Part shown: positions 13,471-14,903 of the stretch, one piece after another
How the letters are laid out: every line of letters begins with the position of its first letter
How positions within the stretch are numbered: position 1 is the first letter of the stretch
From: Bacteroidales bacterium 52_46
GTDB taxonomy: Bacteria; Bacteroidota; Bacteroidia; Bacteroidales; Muribaculaceae
DNA: 14,903 nucleotides
Direction: 5' to 3'
Assembly: GCA_001915385.1 (NCBI GenBank)
Contig: MNQK01000033.1
Span: 68,988 to 83,890, forward strand
Notes under the pieces: generated by a model
Told to the model about the DNA's origin: nothing
The model's input: the letters and a program-made list of their open reading frames with translations, nothing else
The model's database searches: none
Made by a program: the position numbers and the translations under genes

Positions 13471-14475
13471 ATGGCATTGTCGAAGAATCCAAGTTTGTTC
13501 AGTGATTTTCTGGCGCAGCTGGGCGTGCCGCATACGGTGGATTATTCTGACGGGCGGTTTGCCGGGATGCCGTTCAAGTCGTTGTTCGGGTTGTCGAAGC
13601 TGCTTGAGGAGTATGGGGTGCCCAACGAGGGTGTCAGGATTTCGGACAAGAGTGAAATCAGGAAACTCGGTGTGCCGTTTTTGGCGCAGACTCCCGAGGG
13701 GTTTGTGATTGTGACGGCTGTAGGTGACGACAGTGTAAGTTACGTCACGCAGGGGGTGGCGGAGACGGTGCCATATAACGCCTTTGTCGATGCCTGGACG
13801 GGAGTGGCTTTGCTGGCTTATCCGGACGCCGATGCCGGGGAGCCTGACTACAGGGCGCATGCCGATATAGAGATGGTCAAGCGGTCGAAGGTGTGGGTGC
13901 TGTGGGGATGCGTCGCGGCGCTGTTCCTGTATCTGTTTATATCTAACGGGATATACCGCCATGTGTCGACGGTGGTACTGACGCTGCTCAATATCGCGGG
14001 GCTTGGGGCGACATATCTGTTGCTGCTGAAGTCGCAGAAGGTACACAGCCGATTTGCTGACCGCGTGTGCGGTGTCGTCGAGGAGGGTGGCTGTGATGAT
14101 GTGCTTGAGACGAAGGCGTCGAGTTTCTTCGGTATTTTCAGCTGGAGCGAGGTGGGGTTCGCGTATTTTTCGGTGAGCTTGCTTGCGCTGCTTGTGTTTC
14201 CGGATGATATTAACTATTTGGGTGCAATCAATATATGTTGCCTGCCGTTTTCGTTCTGGAGCGTGTGGTATCAGAAGACGAGGGCGAAGGCGTGGTGTAC
14301 GCTGTGCCTTAGTGTGCAGGCTATATTGTGGCTGTCGTTTGCGTGCTATCTCGCCGGAGACTGGCTGCACGGGATTTTCCCGCTGAGGATGCCGTTCTTC
14401 GTGACGGGTGTGTGCTATGTGACGGTGTTGCTGGCGTTGAACCGGTTTATGCCGAAAATCGGAGGCGATAAATAA
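13471..14475 (+). CDS. Membrane protein: degenerate C39-like domain plus VKOR domain
   Basis: This 334-residue protein has two parts. Residues about 5-125 resemble a peptidase C39-like domain (FGLSKLLEEYGVPNEG, VPFLAQTPEGFVIVTAVGDDSVSYV). It has no cysteine before residue 147, and Gly77 stands where the C39 histidine (HFVV) is expected, so it is probably a non-catalytic peptide-binding module. After a first membrane segment (141-158) comes a vitamin K epoxide reductase-like domain. It has loop cysteines Cys200 and Cys208 (spacing C-x7-C as in human VKOR), the downstream KASSFFG and SWSEVGFAYF, and the redox motif Cys276-Thr-Leu-Cys279 in a membrane helix. VKOR proteins reoxidise thiol oxidases using quinone. 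It lies between a CPHC thioredoxin and a 51-codon ORF 11 bases downstream. The start is supported by AAGGAG two bases before the ATG. Confidence 0.82.
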   Translation: MALSKNPSLFSDFLAQLGVPHTVDYSDGRFAGMPFKSLFGLSKLLEEYGVPNEGVRISDKSEIRKLGVPFLAQTPEGFVIVTAVGDDSVSYVTQGVAETVPYNAFVDAWTGVALLAYPDADAGEPDYRAHADIEMVKRSKVWVLWGCVAALFLYLFISNGIYRHVSTVVLTLLNIAGLGATYLLLLKSQKVHSRFADRVCGVVEEGGCDDVLETKASSFFGIFSWSEVGFAYFSVSLLALLVFPDDINYLGAINICCLPFSFWSVWYQKTRAKAWCTLCLSVQAILWLSFACYLAGDWLHGIFPLRMPFFVTGVCYVTVLLALNRFMPKIGGDK

Positions 14476-14486
14476 AATTGTGAGTC

Positions 14487-14642
14487 ATGGAGAGGAAAGT
14501 CAAGAAGATAGAGCGGCCGGAGCTTGCGAGTGCCGTGAAGCTTACGGCGCTGGAGATGAATGGAATGCATTTTTCGGCGAAGCATACGGTGCTGACGCCG
14601 GAGCTGCTTGAAGAGATGAGGAAGGGGAAGGGGGGACAATAA
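14487..14642 (+). CDS. Small 51-residue protein, possible peptide precursor
   Basis: This short ORF starts 11 bases after the C39-like/VKOR stop codon, so it is likely cotranslated with it. The product begins with a basic stretch (MERKVKKIERPELASAV), continues with KLTALEMNGMHFSAKHTVL and ends with TPELLEEMRKGKGGQ. I do not recognise the family. It has no signal peptide, no membrane segment and no cysteine, so it is not itself a disulfide substrate. Basic, helical, leader-like composition next to a C39-like protein is compatible with a ribosomally made peptide precursor, but a small regulator or accessory subunit is equally possible. The stop codon overlaps the first base pair of a 9-bp repeat array. 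Confidence 0.6.
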   Translation: MERKVKKIERPELASAVKLTALEMNGMHFSAKHTVLTPELLEEMRKGKGGQ

Positions 14643-14721
14643 GGTCTTTAAGGTCTTTAAGGTCATTAGTGTCACTAAGGTCATTAAAGTCTCTAAGGTT
14701 ATTAAGGACTTTAACGTCTTT
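14641..14721. repeat. Degenerate 9-bp tandem repeat array 5 (9 units)
   Basis: Units are AAGGTCTTT twice, AAGGTCATT, AGTGTCACT, AAGGTCATT, AAAGTCTCT, AAGGTTATT, AAGGACTTT and AACGTCTTT, an unbroken 9-base register. The array begins within the stop codon of the 51-codon ORF and ends 62 bases before the terminator stem. Confidence 0.85.
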
Positions 14722-14776
14722 GTCTGTAATGTTGGTGTTGGTGCTGATGCTGATGGGGAGGGTTGAGGTATACAAT

Positions 14777-14812
14777 AAAAAAAGCTGCCGCGGTTTTGCG
14801 GCAGCTTTTTTT
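14777..14812. terminator. Strong bidirectional intrinsic terminator; intron target
   Basis: GCTGCCGC (14784-14791) pairs with GCGGCAGC (14798-14805) around a 6-base loop, with A7 before (14777-14783) and T7 after (14806-14812). It closes the thioredoxin/VKOR/peptide unit. It also fits the stem-loop after which class C group II introns insert. Confidence 0.9.
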
Positions 14813-14813
14813 G

Positions 14814-14903
14814 GTATGGCGGGCATGTCATACATCTGTGGTGAAAGTCCATAAGGGGCGTAGTTGTCGACGAACCCTAAAGCGACTTGCAAGTTTCGAG
14901 TGG
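14814..14903 (+). mobile_element. 5' end of a group II (class C-like) intron, cut by the window edge
   Basis: Starting one base after the T-run, the sequence GTATGGCGGGCATG then GGTGAAAGTCC (14844-14860 region) parallels the start of group IIC introns. The Oceanobacillus iheyensis intron, from memory, begins with a GTGYG-type end, then GGCATG, then GGTGAGAGTCC about 20 bases on. Further on, GAACCC, TAAAGCGACTTGCAAG and TTTCGAGTGG fit the domain I pattern GAA-CTGAAG-AGCGGACGGCAA-TTCGGTCTGAGG. The expected 5' consensus is GTGYG; here it reads GTATG. Location directly after a terminator hairpin is the hallmark of class C insertion. Only about 90 bases are visible; the reverse transcriptase/maturase gene would lie beyond the edge. 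Confidence 0.72.

Noticed and set aside
13270..14370. 366-codon open frame on the minus strand opposite the VKOR gene
   Set aside because: It is basic and His/Arg-rich with no domain. The plus strand carries the conserved VKOR cysteines.
1283..14721. CRISPR array as an explanation for the 9-bp repeats
   Set aside because: Units are nine bases with no spacers and drift between copies; no cas genes are visible.
14542..14892. 116-codon minus-strand frame at the right edge, as the C-terminus of a gene beyond the window
   Set aside because: It reads through the terminator hairpin and the 9-bp array, and the bases after the terminator match a group II intron 5' end instead.

Overview
The window looks like chromosomal DNA of a Bacteroidales bacterium, possibly Muribaculaceae or a relative. 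Three things point there: promoters of the Bacteroidetes type (-33 TTTG/TTG, about 20 bases, -7 TAnnTTTG); two large secreted proteins ending in type IX secretion (T9SS) sorting tails; and mostly weak or absent Shine-Dalgarno sequences. The order is firm; the family is inference.

Layout. 1-260 has no recognisable gene but contains nested inverted repeats. A tRNA-Leu(CAA) lies on the minus strand (301-382), divergent from the rplU-rpmA operon (610-1213). Next come a GH30-type secreted glycoside hydrolase with flanking beta-trefoil-like domains (1523-4108), a perfect 26-bp inverted repeat of extragenic type (4154-4230), a small Pro/Gly-rich lipoprotein (minus, 4285-4695) and cytidine deaminase (minus, 4852-5325). 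Divergent from cdd are a membrane-anchored TPR protein (5491-6174) and a MATE transporter (6308-7654). The MATE gene converges on a 1443-residue adhesin-like T9SS substrate (minus, 7949-12280). The right end holds a CPHC thioredoxin (13065-13361), a membrane protein fusing a degenerate C39-peptidase-like domain to a VKOR domain (13471-14475), and a 51-codon ORF starting 11 bases after it (14487-14642). A strong terminator follows, and directly after it begins what looks like the 5' end of a group II (class C-like) intron that runs off the right edge.

How the parts relate. L21 and L27 are a classic ribosomal pair. The thioredoxin, C39-like/VKOR protein and small peptide form a plausible thiol-redox or peptide-handling module; its substrate is unknown. 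The GH30 enzyme and the large adhesin-like protein are probably exported by the same T9SS.

The most unusual features are five separate intergenic arrays of degenerate 9-bp tandem repeats (1283, 6244, 12882, 13364 and 14641). Each has its own unit but they share the period, and three of them bracket the redox module. Two orphan promoter-terminator pairs (7780-7887 plus; 12512-12588 minus) are good small-RNA candidates.
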